A stretch of DNA of 64,000 nucleotides from Saccharothrix sp. NRRL B-16314 (GCF_000716595.1 NZ_JNXC01000002.1:356332-420331), one strand, 5' to 3'; positions 35,984-44,513 are shown, counted from the stretch's first letter. Notes: a model not told the origin generated them from the sequence alone. Numbers and translations are program-made.

Positions 35984-36793
35984 GTGGTGCTCGCGGTCTC
36001 GGAACACGACGCCGGTGTGTGGGACGTCGCCACGATGTCCGGGCGGGCGGCCTACGTGACGATGTGCCTGGCCGCGTGCTGGGGCGTGCTGACCGCGACC
36101 GGCTGGGTCCGCAAGATCACCGGACGCGCGGCGCTGCTGAGCACGCACCAGGTGCTCGCGACTTTCGCCATGGCGAGCGCCGTGACGCACGTGTCGGCGT
36201 TGCTGGTGCTGGAGAGCGCGCCGCTGACGGCCTACCAGCTCGTGCTGCCGCTCGTCGGCGGCGGCGAAGTCCGGCACGCGTTGGGCGTGGTCGGTCTGGA
36301 ACTCATGCTCGCCGCGTCGATCACGGCGGCACTCCGGCGGACGGTGTTCCACCGCAACTGGGTGCACCTGCACCGTCTCGCGTACGTCGGCGTGTGGCTG
36401 AGCGCGATGCACGCGTGGCTCGGCGCGGCTGCGGGCGGTCACGTCCCCGTGGTGTGGCTGGCGGGCATCACCGTGCTGATGCCCGCGATCACGGTGACCG
36501 TGTTGCGGTTCCTACCGCCGCCCCTGCTGGTGCGGCTGGGCGTGATCGCGGCCGACCCGCCCGTGGTCCGAGGCGGCCCGACCGGGGTGCGGGTCGCGGT
36601 CGACCACGAGCGGTGCCGGCACTACGCGCTGTGCCAGGCCCAGGCGCCCAAGGTGTTCCGGCTGCTGGACGACGGGCGGCTGCGCTACGCCCGCAACCCC
36701 GACGCCGAGCAGGCGCCGCAGGTGCGTGCGGCGGCACGGGTGTGCCCGGTACGCGCGATCCGGGTCGACGCGGTCGAGGTCGGCGGACCCTAG
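35984..36793 (+). CDS. Ferric-reductase-like membrane protein fused to a 3Fe-4S ferredoxin
   Basis: About 269 residues. The N-terminal 185 form some five to six membrane helices of the ferric-reductase/cytochrome b type, with paired His candidates (STHQVLATFAMASAVTHVSALL; WVHLHRLAYVGVWLSAMHAWLG). The C-terminal 75 residues form a ferredoxin with Cys-x5-Cys (CRHYALC) and a later CP (CPVRAIRV), the 3Fe-4S pattern used with P450s. Such a fusion could move electrons across the membrane to or from a soluble partner. Starts at GTG 35984, 35987 or 35978 are all possible; AGGGG six bases upstream favours 35984. Divergent from the sigma gene and overlapping the convergent radical SAM gene by a few bases. 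Confidence 0.85.
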   Translation: MVLAVSEHDAGVWDVATMSGRAAYVTMCLAACWGVLTATGWVRKITGRAALLSTHQVLATFAMASAVTHVSALLVLESAPLTAYQLVLPLVGGGEVRHALGVVGLELMLAASITAALRRTVFHRNWVHLHRLAYVGVWLSAMHAWLGAAAGGHVPVVWLAGITVLMPAITVTVLRFLPPPLLVRLGVIAADPPVVRGGPTGVRVAVDHERCRHYALCQAQAPKVFRLLDDGRLRYARNPDAEQAPQVRAAARVCPVRAIRVDAVEVGGP

Positions 36794-38754
36794 CCCTTCG
36801 CCAGCGTCGGGTTGCGCACCGGGGAGCCCGTGCCGACCGGCGAAATCGGCAGCAGCGTGCGACCGGTGGGCCCGACCTCGATGTCGGTGCCCATCGCCGG
36901 GCACACACCGCAGTCGAAGCACGGCGTCCAGCGGCAGTCGTCCTGCTCGCGCTCGTCCAGCGCGTCCTGCCAGTCCGACCAGAGCCACTCCTTGTCCAGC
37001 CCCGAGTCGAGGTGGTCCCAGGGCAGGACTTCCAGCTCCTCGCGCTCCCGCGTGGTGAACCAGTCCAGGTCCACGCCCAGCGGGGTCAGCTCGGTCTCGG
37101 CGGCCTTGACCCAGCGGTCGTAGGAGAAGTGCTCGGACCAGCCGTCGAACCGGCCGCCCTCGCGCCACACCCGTTCGATCACCAGGCCGATGCGCCGGTC
37201 GCCGCGCGACAGCAGGCCTTCGATCAGCGACGGCTTGCCGTCGTGGTAGCGCATGCCGATGTTGCGGCCCAGCCCGCGGTCGGAGTTCACCGCGTCGCGC
37301 AGCTTGCGCAGCCGGTCGTCCACGGTCGCCGGGTCGCACTGCGCGGCCCACTGGAACGGGGTGTGCGGCTTGGGCACGAACCCGCCGATGGAGATCGTGC
37401 AGCGGATGTCCTTGCGGCCCGACACCTCGCGGCCCGCGCGGATCACGTTCTTCGCCATCTCGGCGATCTGGAGCACGTCGTCGTCGGTCTCGGTGGGCAG
37501 GCCGCACATGAAGTACAGCTTCACCTGCCGCCAGCCCGCGCTGAACGCCGCGCTGACGGTGCGGATGAGGTCTTCCTCCGACACCATCTTGTTGATCACG
37601 CGGCGGAGGCGTTCGCTGCCGCCCTCCGGGGCGAACGTCAGGCCCGAGCGGCGGCCGTTGCGCGACAGCTCGTTGGCCAGGTCGATGTTGAACGCGTCGA
37701 CGCGCGTGCTGGGCAGCGACAGACCCGTGTTCGTGCCCTCGTAGCGGTCCGCGAGGCCCTTGGTGATCTCGGCGATCTCCGAGTGGTCCGCGCTGGACAG
37801 CGACAGCAGGCCGACCTCTTCGAACCCGGTCGCCTCAAGGCCGCGCTGCACCATCGCGCCGATGCCCTCGATGGACCGCTCCCGCACCGGGCGGGTGATC
37901 ATGCCCGCCTGGCAGAACCGGCAGCCGCGCGTGCAACCGCGGAAGATCTCCACGCTCATCCGCTCGTGCACGCTCTCCGCGAGCGGCACCAGCGGCTGCT
38001 TCGGGTACGGCCACGCGTCCAGGTCCATCGTGGTCCGCTTGAACACCCGGTACGGCACCCGCTCGCGGTTCGGCACCACGCGCTGGATGCGACCGTCGGG
38101 CAGGTACTCCACGTCGTAGAAGCGCGGCACGTAGATGCCGCCCGTCTCGGCGAGCCTGGTCAGCACCTCGTCGCGCCCGCCGGGGCAGCCCTCGGCCTTC
38201 CACGCGCGGACGATGTCCGTGATCTCCAGGACGGCTTCCTCGCCGTCACCGAGCACGGCGGCGTCCACGAACGGCGAGATCGGCTCCGGGTTGAACGCCG
38301 CGTGCCCACCGGCCACCACGATCGGGTGGTCCTCGGTGCGGTCGGCGGCGTGGATCGGGATGCCCGCCAGGTCCAGCGCGTTGAGCAGGTTCGTGTAGCC
38401 CAGCTCGGTGGCGAAGCTCACCCCGAACACGTCGAACGCGGCCACGGGCCGGTGCGCGTCCACGGTGAACTGCGGTACGCCGTTCTCTCGCATCAGCTTC
38501 TCGAGGTCGGGCCACACCGCGTAGGTCCGCTCGGCCAGCACGTCCGGCAGCTCGTTGAGGACCTCGTACAAAATCATGACGCCCTGGTTGGGCAGACCGA
38601 CCTCGTAGGCGTCCGGGTACATCAGGGCCCACCGCACGGCGGCGGCGTCCCAGTCCTTGACGGTGGCGTTGAGTTCCCCGCCGACGTATTGCACCGGCTT
38701 GGACACCCTCGGCAGCAGGGGCTCAAGGGCGGGGAAGACCGACTCGACACTCAC
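36790..38754 (-). CDS. B12-binding-type radical SAM protein, TIGR03960 family
   Basis: A 654-residue radical SAM enzyme. The N-terminal cobalamin-binding-like domain includes ALMYPDAYEVGLPNQGVMILYEVLNEL and VFGVSFATELGYTNLLNAL. The radical SAM core binds its [4Fe-4S] cluster through the CxxxCxxC in EIFRGCTRGCRFCQAGMITRP. The C-terminal CFDCGVCP motif could hold another cluster. The reaction is unknown; it is the usual partner of TIGR03936 (DUF2344), which here lies 6.3 kb away on the same strand near rne. The start is GTG 38754 with no strong ribosome site. Confidence 0.95.
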   Translation of the reverse strand: MSVESVFPALEPLLPRVSKPVQYVGGELNATVKDWDAAAVRWALMYPDAYEVGLPNQGVMILYEVLNELPDVLAERTYAVWPDLEKLMRENGVPQFTVDAHRPVAAFDVFGVSFATELGYTNLLNALDLAGIPIHAADRTEDHPIVVAGGHAAFNPEPISPFVDAAVLGDGEEAVLEITDIVRAWKAEGCPGGRDEVLTRLAETGGIYVPRFYDVEYLPDGRIQRVVPNRERVPYRVFKRTTMDLDAWPYPKQPLVPLAESVHERMSVEIFRGCTRGCRFCQAGMITRPVRERSIEGIGAMVQRGLEATGFEEVGLLSLSSADHSEIAEITKGLADRYEGTNTGLSLPSTRVDAFNIDLANELSRNGRRSGLTFAPEGGSERLRRVINKMVSEEDLIRTVSAAFSAGWRQVKLYFMCGLPTETDDDVLQIAEMAKNVIRAGREVSGRKDIRCTISIGGFVPKPHTPFQWAAQCDPATVDDRLRKLRDAVNSDRGLGRNIGMRYHDGKPSLIEGLLSRGDRRIGLVIERVWREGGRFDGWSEHFSYDRWVKAAETELTPLGVDLDWFTTREREELEVLPWDHLDSGLDKEWLWSDWQDALDEREQDDCRWTPCFDCGVCPAMGTDIEVGPTGRTLLPISPVGTGSPVRNPTLAKG

Positions 38755-38785
38755 TGTTTCAGGGTAACGGCAGCACCCGGGGGAG

Positions 38786-39196
38786 TCAGAACAGCGGTCC
38801 GGTGATGGTGAGGCCGAGCTCGGAGCCCGCGCCCGCGTACAGGCCGAAGAACATCAAGGCGCCGCCCGCGAGGGCCAGGTCCTTGTTGAACTGGATCATC
38901 TCCATCTGCTTGGCCTGCGGGTCGGTCTCCTTCCAGAAGTTGTGCATGAGGAACGCCGTCGGGATCAGGAAGAGCGCCAGGAGCAGCGCGCCAAGGTCGG
39001 CCCACACGCCCAGGAGCAGCATCAACCCGCCGACGACCATCAGCACGCCACTGCCGAGCGTCGCCGCTTTCGCCGACGGCACCCCCTTCGACGAGGCGTA
39101 GCCGGCCATCGCCTCGGTCTGGGTGAGGTGGCCGAACGCTGAGCCGAAGAACAGGAACACGAACAGGATGCGGCCGATCAGCGCGATGATGTCCAT
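38786..39196 (-). CDS. DoxX-family membrane protein
   Basis: A 136-residue protein with four membrane segments, starting MDIIALIGRILFVFLFFGSAFGHL and containing AGYASSKGVPSAKAATLGSGVLMVVGGLMLLLGVWADLGALLL. That is the DoxX pattern. Some family members form part of membrane oxidoreductase complexes and help resist oxidative stress; a specific role cannot be assigned. ATG 39196 has a strong GGAGGT four bases upstream. It lies between the radical SAM gene and the ABC exporter. Confidence 0.92.
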   Translation of the reverse strand: MDIIALIGRILFVFLFFGSAFGHLTQTEAMAGYASSKGVPSAKAATLGSGVLMVVGGLMLLLGVWADLGALLLALFLIPTAFLMHNFWKETDPQAKQMEMIQFNKDLALAGGALMFFGLYAGAGSELGLTITGPLF

Positions 39197-39238
39197 GACG
39201 ACCTCCGGTACTCGGGGTTCGTCCAGTGTTCGCCCAGG

Positions 39239-40117
39239 TCAGGCCAACAGCAACTTGCCGAGCCGCCGTGCCGCGACAACCACCCCGATGCACACCATCA
39301 CGGCGAAGTACGCGACGTGGACGAGCGCGCCCCAGCCGATGTACCCCGTGGTCAGCGCCCTCATCAGCTCGATCGCGTGGTACAGGGGCGTCCACTGGAC
39401 CACGGTCTGGAGCCAGCCCGGGTAGACCGACAGCGGGTAGAAGGTCGTCGAGAACAGGAACAGCGGCATCACGGCCAGCTGCACCAGGTCGAAGTCCTGC
39501 CAGGACCGCAGGTAGGTGGACACGGCCATGCCGACCGCCGCGAACCCCAGCGCGACCAGCAGGCACGCCGGCAGCGCCAGCAGCGCCCACGGCGAGTCGA
39601 TCAGCCCGAACCCGAGCATGACCACGATGAACCCGCCGGAGTAGATGCCGCCGCGGATCAGGCACCAGGTGGCCTCACCGACCGCGATGTCGACCGGGCC
39701 GAGCGGCGTGGCCAGCACGGCGTCGTACGTCTTGGCGTACTTGAACTTGAAGAACAGGTTGAACGTCGCCTCGAACACGGCGCCGTTCATCGCCGACGCG
39801 GCCAGCAGGGCCGGCGCCACGTACGCGGCGTAGGGCATCGGCCCGCCGGGGCCCTCGACGGTGGTGACCAGCTGCCCCAGGCCGAAGCCGAGCGAGAACA
39901 GGAAGAACAGCGGTTCGAAGAACCCGGAGAACACCTGTAGCCAGGCCCGCTTGTTGACCACGTAGGACCGCTCGACCAGGGTGTGCGCGCGGCCCGCGTA
40001 CAGCCCTGGCGGGATGATCCGGACGAGCAGGCCGCTGCCGTTCCTGGGCGCGACCTGCCGGCTCGCGGTGTCCGAGCGGTCGGTTCGCGGCGCCCGGGTG
40101 GAGGACTCGCGGTTCAT
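39239..40117 (-). CDS. ABC-2 type exporter permease (second permease)
   Basis: A 292-residue membrane protein of the ABC-2/DrrB type with six helices. It has VRIIPPGLYAGRAHTLVERSYVVNKRAWLQVFSGFFEPLFFLFSLGFGLG, PALLAASAMNGAVFEATFNLFFKFKYAKTYDAVLATPLGPVDI and FLFSTTFYPLSVYPGWLQ. ATG 40117 overlaps the previous permease stop (ATGA). It probably forms a heterodimer with the permease at 40114-41016 and uses the ATPase at 41016-41936. The exported compound is unknown; relatives export drugs or glycolipids. Confidence 0.92.
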   Translation of the reverse strand: MNRESSTRAPRTDRSDTASRQVAPRNGSGLLVRIIPPGLYAGRAHTLVERSYVVNKRAWLQVFSGFFEPLFFLFSLGFGLGQLVTTVEGPGGPMPYAAYVAPALLAASAMNGAVFEATFNLFFKFKYAKTYDAVLATPLGPVDIAVGEATWCLIRGGIYSGGFIVVMLGFGLIDSPWALLALPACLLVALGFAAVGMAVSTYLRSWQDFDLVQLAVMPLFLFSTTFYPLSVYPGWLQTVVQWTPLYHAIELMRALTTGYIGWGALVHVAYFAVMVCIGVVVAARRLGKLLLA

Positions 40118-41016
40118 ACGGCCAGCCTCCGGTGGAAGTAGCGGCGGCCCAGGACGACGCCGAGCGCGATCAGCGCGCACAGGTAGGCGACGTGGCCGAG
40201 GGCGGGCAGCAGGCGCAGGGTGCCGAACGTGACGCCGCGCGCGAGTTCGATGCCGTGCCAGACCGGGGTGACCCAGGCCAGCGGGTGGATCCAGTCCGGC
40301 AGCTGGCTCATCGGGTAGAAACCGCCGGTGAACAGGGTCATCGGCATCACCAGGAAGCGGAAGATCGCGTTGAACGAGTCCGGTTTCTCCCTGGTCGCGG
40401 TGTAGGCGACGGCGGGCGCGCTGAACGCCATGCCGGCGAGCACCGCGAACGGCACCGCCAGCAGCGCCGACGGGCTGGTGATCGCGCCCAGGGCGACGGC
40501 GATGCCCAGGAACACGATCGCGCCGGCGGCCAGGCGCACCGCGTTCCACAGCAGCTGGCCGTAGAGGACCTGGGTCGACGTGAGCGGAGAGGACACCATC
40601 GCGAAGTACGTGCGCTGCCACTTGAACGCCGCGAACACCGACCAGGTGGACTCGAACATGGAGTTCTGCACGGCGGTGATCACCAGCAGCGCCGGCGCCA
40701 GGAACACCACGTACCGGTAGCCGTCGGTGGCCTCGCCCACCTGCACCTGCGAGCCGAAGCCGACGCCCATCGCCAGCAGGAACAGCACCGGCTGGAGGAA
40801 GCTGGAGATGACCGTGGCGCGCCAGTTGCGGCGGTACCAGGTCCAGTGGTTCTCCACCACGAGCAGCGCGGCCCGCCACGAGCCGACCACCCGCGCGCCG
40901 GTCACGACCGGCTCCGTCAGGTTCGGGTCCGTCACGTTCGGGTCCTCGAGATTCGGGTCCTTGGAATTCGGGTCCTGGAGGTTCGGGTCCCCGGTCCTCG
41001 TCAGTCGGGTGCTCAT
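40114..41016 (-). CDS. ABC-2 type exporter permease (first permease) with DPNxx-repeat N-terminus
   Basis: A 300-residue ABC-2/DrrB-type permease with six helices (ENHWTWYRRNWRATVISSFLQPVLFLLAMGVGFG; PALLVITAVQNSMFESTWSVFAAFKWQRTYFAMVSSPL; MPMTLFTGGFYPMSQLPDWIHPLAW). Residues 10-34 are five copies of a five-residue DPNxx unit, an unusual hydrophilic cytoplasmic extension. ATG 41016 shares one base with the ATPase stop (TGATG), so the three exporter genes are translationally chained: ATPase, this permease, then the second permease. Confidence 0.92.
   Translation of the reverse strand: MSTRLTRTGDPNLQDPNSKDPNLEDPNVTDPNLTEPVVTGARVVGSWRAALLVVENHWTWYRRNWRATVISSFLQPVLFLLAMGVGFGSQVQVGEATDGYRYVVFLAPALLVITAVQNSMFESTWSVFAAFKWQRTYFAMVSSPLTSTQVLYGQLLWNAVRLAAGAIVFLGIAVALGAITSPSALLAVPFAVLAGMAFSAPAVAYTATREKPDSFNAIFRFLVMPMTLFTGGFYPMSQLPDWIHPLAWVTPVWHGIELARGVTFGTLRLLPALGHVAYLCALIALGVVLGRRYFHRRLAV
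40915..40989 (-). repeat. 15-base tandem repeat encoding five DPNxx units
   Basis: Five contiguous 15-base units, each reading GACCCGAAC or GACCCGAAT plus six variable bases on the minus strand, encode DPNLQ-DPNSK-DPNLE-DPNVT-DPNLT at residues 10-34 of the ABC permease. The frame-preserving period suggests copy number can vary without breaking the gene. Confidence 0.9.
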
Positions 41017-41936
41017 CAGTCCACCAACGTCCGACCGGTCAGGCGCAGGAAGACGTCCTCCAGCGTGCTGCGGCGCACCAGGCTCGACACCGGCCGCACG
41101 CCGCGGGCGTGGGCCGCCGACAACGCCGCCTCGCCGTCCGCGGTGTAGAGCAGCACCCGGTCGGGCAGGATCTCGACCCGTTCGGCCAGGTCACGCACCT
41201 CGTCGGCGCTCTGCTCGCCGGGCGGGAACCGCAGCTCCAGGACCTCTTTGGTCGAGTACTGGCGGATCAGCTCGGACGGCGAGCCCTCGGCCGCGATCCG
41301 GCCGCCGTCCATCACCACCAGCCGGTCGCACAGCTGCTCGGCCTCGTCCATGTAGTGCGTGGTGATGATGAGCGTGACGCCGGACTGCTTGAGCCGGAAC
41401 AGCCGGTCCCACAGCAGGTGGCGGGCCTGCGGGTCGAGGCCGGTGGTCGGCTCGTCGAGCAGCAGCAGGTCCGGGTCGTTGACCAGGGAGCGGGCGATGG
41501 TGAGCCGCCGCTTCATCCCGCCGGACAGCGGCTCGACCTCGGCGTCGGCGCGGTCGCTGAGCTGGGCGAACTCCATCAGCTCCACGGCGCGCTCGCGCAC
41601 CGCGGCCCGGGACAGGCCGAAGTAGCGGCCGTAGACCTGGAGGTTCTGCCGGATGGTCAGCTCGGTGTCGAGGTTGTCCTGCTGCGGCACCACGCCGATG
41701 CGGGCGCGGATCTTCGGGCCGTCGACGTCCGGGTCCATGCCCAGGACGCTGAGCTCTCCGCCGGTGCGCGGTGAGACGCACGAGACCATCCGCATGGTCG
41801 AGGACTTGCCCGCGCCGTTCGGGCCGAGGAAGCCGAACGCCTCGCCCTTGCTGACTTCGACGTCGATGCCCCGGACGGCTTCGAAGGAGCCGAAGTGCTT
41901 GGTCAGGCCCTTGGCGTGGACGAGGGTGGAGGTCAC
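41016..41936 (-). CDS. ABC exporter ATPase, DrrA/NodI-like
   Basis: A 306-residue nucleotide-binding protein. Walker A is GFLGPNGAGKSSTMRM (near residue 40), with Q-loop VVPQQDNLDTELT, signature LSGGMKRRLTIARSL, Walker B DLLLLDEPTTGLD and H-loop TLIITTHYMDEAE. The C-terminal extension (VLLYTADGEAALSAAHARGV...STLEDVFLRLTGRTL) is typical of DrrA-type exporters. Starts at GTG 41936 or GTG 41945; neither has a Shine-Dalgarno, so the transcript may be nearly leaderless. Divergent from the GNAT gene at 41994. Confidence 0.95.
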   Translation of the reverse strand: MTSTLVHAKGLTKHFGSFEAVRGIDVEVSKGEAFGFLGPNGAGKSSTMRMVSCVSPRTGGELSVLGMDPDVDGPKIRARIGVVPQQDNLDTELTIRQNLQVYGRYFGLSRAAVRERAVELMEFAQLSDRADAEVEPLSGGMKRRLTIARSLVNDPDLLLLDEPTTGLDPQARHLLWDRLFRLKQSGVTLIITTHYMDEAEQLCDRLVVMDGGRIAAEGSPSELIRQYSTKEVLELRFPPGEQSADEVRDLAERVEILPDRVLLYTADGEAALSAAHARGVRPVSSLVRRSTLEDVFLRLTGRTLVD

Positions 41937-41993
41937 GCGCGTCACGTTAGCCGCGGGGTCCGACAATCCTGGAACGCTTTTAGGCTGGGTGGC

Positions 41994-42590
41994 GTGGAAA
42001 TCGACCTGACCTGGCCGTCCGCGGCCGACGAACGACTTCGGGCCGAAGTGCACGCGGTGCTGCACGCGGTGGTGGCGGCGGGTGGCGCGATCGGCTGGGT
42101 GGACCCGCCGGTGCGGGCGCAGACCGACGCGTGGCTGGACCGCGTGCTCGGGTCGCCGGGTGACGGCGCGCTCGTCGTGGCCCGTGTGGACGGTGTGGTG
42201 CGCGGCACGGCGACGTGGAAGCGGTCGAGCAGCGAGGTGTTCGCGCACATGGCCGAACTGCGGCGGGTGACGGCGCACCCGGAGGCGCGTGGGCTCGGAC
42301 TGGGTTCGCGGTTGGTCGGCGCGGTCATCGAGCACGCCCGTGCGGCCGGGCTGGAGATGTTGACGCTCGGCGTGCGGGGCAACAACCACGGCGCGATCCA
42401 GCTGTACGAGAGCCTGGGCTTCCGCGAGTGGGGTCGGCTGCCGAACGTGATCGCGGTCGGCGACGTGCGGTTCGACGACGTCCGCATGTACCTGCAGTTG
42501 GGCCACCGCGACGGCGTCGTGCTGCACGGTTCGGCCGCCGGCGGCCTCGGCTCGTCACCGCCCCGGAAGCCGGCGGGCGACCGCGCCTAG
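41994..42590 (+). CDS. GNAT-family N-acetyltransferase
   Basis: A 198-residue acetyltransferase with the Acetyltransf_1 core. Motif A is ELRRVTAHPEARGLGLGSRLVGAVIEHARAAGLEMLTLGVRGNNHGAIQLYESLGFREWG, with a preceding beta-strand (GALVVARVDGVVRGTATWK). The acetyl-CoA loop appears as ARGLGLG. The last 25 residues (GSAAGGLGSSPPRKPAGDRA) look disordered. GTG 41994 is the first start consistent with the fold. Divergent from the ABC exporter; no specific substrate is suggested. It ends four bases from the convergent hypothetical gene. Confidence 0.88.
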   Translation: MEIDLTWPSAADERLRAEVHAVLHAVVAAGGAIGWVDPPVRAQTDAWLDRVLGSPGDGALVVARVDGVVRGTATWKRSSSEVFAHMAELRRVTAHPEARGLGLGSRLVGAVIEHARAAGLEMLTLGVRGNNHGAIQLYESLGFREWGRLPNVIAVGDVRFDDVRMYLQLGHRDGVVLHGSAAGGLGSSPPRKPAGDRA

Positions 42591-42594
42591 TGGC

Positions 42595-43071
42595 TCACCC
42601 GGTGAGGGTGCTCTGGGCCCAGTTCGAGGTGCCGTCGAGCTTGGCCGCCGCCACTTCGACGTCGCCCGTCAGGACGGACTGGTCGACCTCGTAGTCGTAG
42701 CCCTCGAAGCCGCTCTCCTCCACGACCACCCGTCCGATCCGGTACGCCTCCGTCATGATCGACAGTGCGTCGGGTCCGGAGTGGCGGTAGGCGATGGAGA
42801 GGGCGGCCGAGTCCCCGTCGTAGTCGAGCTGCACCCGACCGACGGGTCCGACTCGGTCCAGGGTCAGGCAGTAGAGGTACTCCTCGGTGGTCACCGGACC
42901 GACCTCACGCGCCGTCCGCCCCACGATCCGCTCCCAGACGGCACGCTGGTCGGCCGTCAGCGTCATCGGCTCGGGCTCGGCGCCAGGGTCGTAGGCGGCG
43001 TTGAGCTCTGCCAACGTCTCGTCGAGGGTGTGGCCCGGCCGCACCCGCTGGAAGAGGATGTCGTAGGTCAC
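42595..43071 (-). CDS. Hypothetical protein downstream of ndk
   Basis: A 158-residue acidic soluble protein that I do not recognise. It starts at GTG 43071 with GAGG just upstream: TYDILFQRVRPGHTLDETLAELNAAYDPGAEPEP, then TADQRAVWERIVGRTAREVGPVTTEEYLYCLTLDRVGPVGRVQLDYDGDSAALSIAYRHSG. The alternation of short beta-like strands (GRVVVEESGFEGYDYEVDQSVLTGDVE) resembles small DUF-type proteins, possibly an immunity-type or polymorphic-toxin-associated fold, but that is a guess. It is separated from ndk by a strong terminator. Confidence 0.75.
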   Translation of the reverse strand: MTYDILFQRVRPGHTLDETLAELNAAYDPGAEPEPMTLTADQRAVWERIVGRTAREVGPVTTEEYLYCLTLDRVGPVGRVQLDYDGDSAALSIAYRHSGPDALSIMTEAYRIGRVVVEESGFEGYDYEVDQSVLTGDVEVAAAKLDGTSNWAQSTLTG

Positions 43072-43084
43072 GGACCTCAGCGTA

Positions 43085-43115
43085 AAGGCCCGGACCCCGT
43101 GGAGGTCCGGGCCTT
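43085..43115 (-). terminator. Terminator after ndk
   Basis: A perfect 12-bp stem, AAGGCCCGGACC (43085-43096) with GGTCCGGGCCTT (43104-43115), and a 7-base loop. It lies 12 bases beyond the ndk stop codon and shields the downstream hypothetical gene from ndk transcription. Confidence 0.9.
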
Positions 43116-43127
43116 CACGGCGCGAGC

Positions 43128-43538
43128 TCAGACGTTCGGGAACCAGAGCTTGATCTCGCGCTCGGCCGACTCCGGCGAGTCCGAGCCGTGCACGAGGTTG
43201 AACTGGACCTCCAGGCCGAAGTCGCCCCGGATCGTGCCCGGCGTGGCCTTCTCGACCGGGTCGGTGCCGCCGGCCAGCTGGCGGAACGCCGCGATCGCCC
43301 GGGAGCCCTCGACCACCATGGCGACCAGCGGGCCGCCGGTGATGAAGTCCACCAGGTCCTTGTAGAAGGACTTGCCGTCGTGCTCGGCGTAGTGCTGCTC
43401 GGCGGTCGCGCGGTCCACGGTGCGCAGTTCGAGAGCGGCCAGGGTGAGGCCCTTGCGCTCGATGCGGGAGATGACCTCGCCGACCAGGCCGCGGCTGACG
43501 CCGTCGGGCTTGACCAGGACCAGGGTGCGCTCGCTCAC
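43128..43538 (-). CDS. ndk: Nucleoside diphosphate kinase
   Basis: Balances nucleoside triphosphate pools by transferring the gamma phosphate through a phospho-His. The 136-residue protein is canonical: [61 protein letters not shown] and the active-site His in [20 protein letters not shown] 43538 follows AAGGAG, with a longish 11-base spacing. In mycobacteria ndk lies directly between rne and the DUF4233-folC-valS cluster; here both sides have been opened by accessory DNA. Confidence 0.98.
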   Translation of the reverse strand: MSERTLVLVKPDGVSRGLVGEVISRIERKGLTLAALELRTVDRATAEQHYAEHDGKSFYKDLVDFITGGPLVAMVVEGSRAIAAFRQLAGGTDPVEKATPGTIRGDFGLEVQFNLVHGSDSPESAEREIKLWFPNV

Positions 43539-43611
43539 GGCGGTCAGTACTCCTTCGTACGGGATTGTGCAACTCCGGTAGAGGGTAGCCGGAGCTGCGA
43601 TAGTGCCCGCC

Positions 43612-43713
43612 GTGACCACCGGGAAGACCCACCTCGGGTCGACGCTGACCGTCGCGGCCGTGCTGTTCGTGCTGCTGCGGCTGCTCGCGGTGACGCGCTA
43701 CGACTGGCACACG
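43612..43713 (+). pseudogene. 5' fragment of a membrane-protein gene, cut by accessory DNA
   Basis: From GTG 43612 the frame reads [20 protein letters not shown] then [13 protein letters not shown]: a basic N-terminus and one convincing membrane helix. After about 43713 the protein-like character and base composition change abruptly (TLRHRIPQCCLPWWTSQSG...). That suggests the rest of the gene was replaced. A possible 3' piece is at 47940-48031. The frame formally stays open to 43914, so an intact 100-residue protein cannot be excluded. Confidence 0.5.
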
Positions 43714-43832
43714 ACGTTACGACACCGAATACCGCAGTGCTGTCTGCCGTGGTGGACCAGCCAGTCAGGTTGGGTGCCGGTGCCGAGCCAAGTCCTGGTC
43801 ACCTCGATGCGCCGATGGCCATCACCTCCATC

Positions 43833-44507
43833 TCAGGCGGACTCCTCGATGGCGGCTCCTTCCGGGCTGCTCTGCTCCCACGCCAAGCTGAACAACGACA
43901 GCGCGAGGTCGTAGATCAAGCTTGATTGCCGGGCGGCGATGCAAGGCGAGTGACGACCATGCGCCGATCCGCTGTACAACGTCAGGTACGCGACCTCGTT
44001 CGTGACGATCACCCGGTACCTGTTCGGCAGGTTGTAGAAGCGCAGCGACGCATTGCCGTGGCGGTGGGCCGCAGCAGCCACGTAGTTCGCGTTGGCACGG
44101 ACCTGCTCAGCGAGGAATCCGGACGCGAACGCCGGATCCGCCCGCCGCACGTCCTCCTCACGCTTGGCCAACCACGAGTGCGGGCTCGAACGCAGGTCAG
44201 GCAGCAGTACCTGCACCACCTGCTGCGGCCGCGTCCCTCCCGCCCAAACGGAGGTGAACGTGTCGCGGGTCAACTCGTTCCCGCGGCCTGCCAGCACGCG
44301 GATCCAGTGCGCTCTCGTCAGATCACGTGCGAGATCCGGCCCGGCGAGTTCCTGGCGCTGGTAGACGTGTTGCACGGGAAGACCGGCGATGCTCGAGAAC
44401 AAAGCCGTCAACGATCGCCTGACGCGTTTGGAGAGCGCCCATCCGCACGCGACGGTGAGACAGGTCGCGACCAGGGAACTGGCGGTCGCCAAGACGAAGT
44501 CGACCAT
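43833..44507 (-). CDS. Membrane-anchored protein of the PNP operon (third gene), function unknown
   Basis: A 224-residue protein with an N-terminal membrane helix (VDFVLATASSLVATCLTVACGWAL) and a cytoplasmic part. The C-terminal 150 residues (VVQVLLPDLRSSPHSWLAKREED...YNLPNRYRVIVTNEVAYLTLYSGSAHGRHSPCIAARQSSLIYDLALSLFSLAWEQ) have the layout of the sensor-like or phospholipase-D-like domain seen behind HTHs in some actinobacterial regulators: a VLLPDP-type strand, RFYNLP, and a strand before RHSP. This similarity is from memory. It starts six bases after the nucleosidase stop, so the two are co-translated. Confidence 0.75.
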   Translation of the reverse strand: MVDFVLATASSLVATCLTVACGWALSKRVRRSLTALFSSIAGLPVQHVYQRQELAGPDLARDLTRAHWIRVLAGRGNELTRDTFTSVWAGGTRPQQVVQVLLPDLRSSPHSWLAKREEDVRRADPAFASGFLAEQVRANANYVAAAAHRHGNASLRFYNLPNRYRVIVTNEVAYLTLYSGSAHGRHSPCIAARQSSLIYDLALSLFSLAWEQSSPEGAAIEESA

Positions 44508-44513
44508 CCCGTC

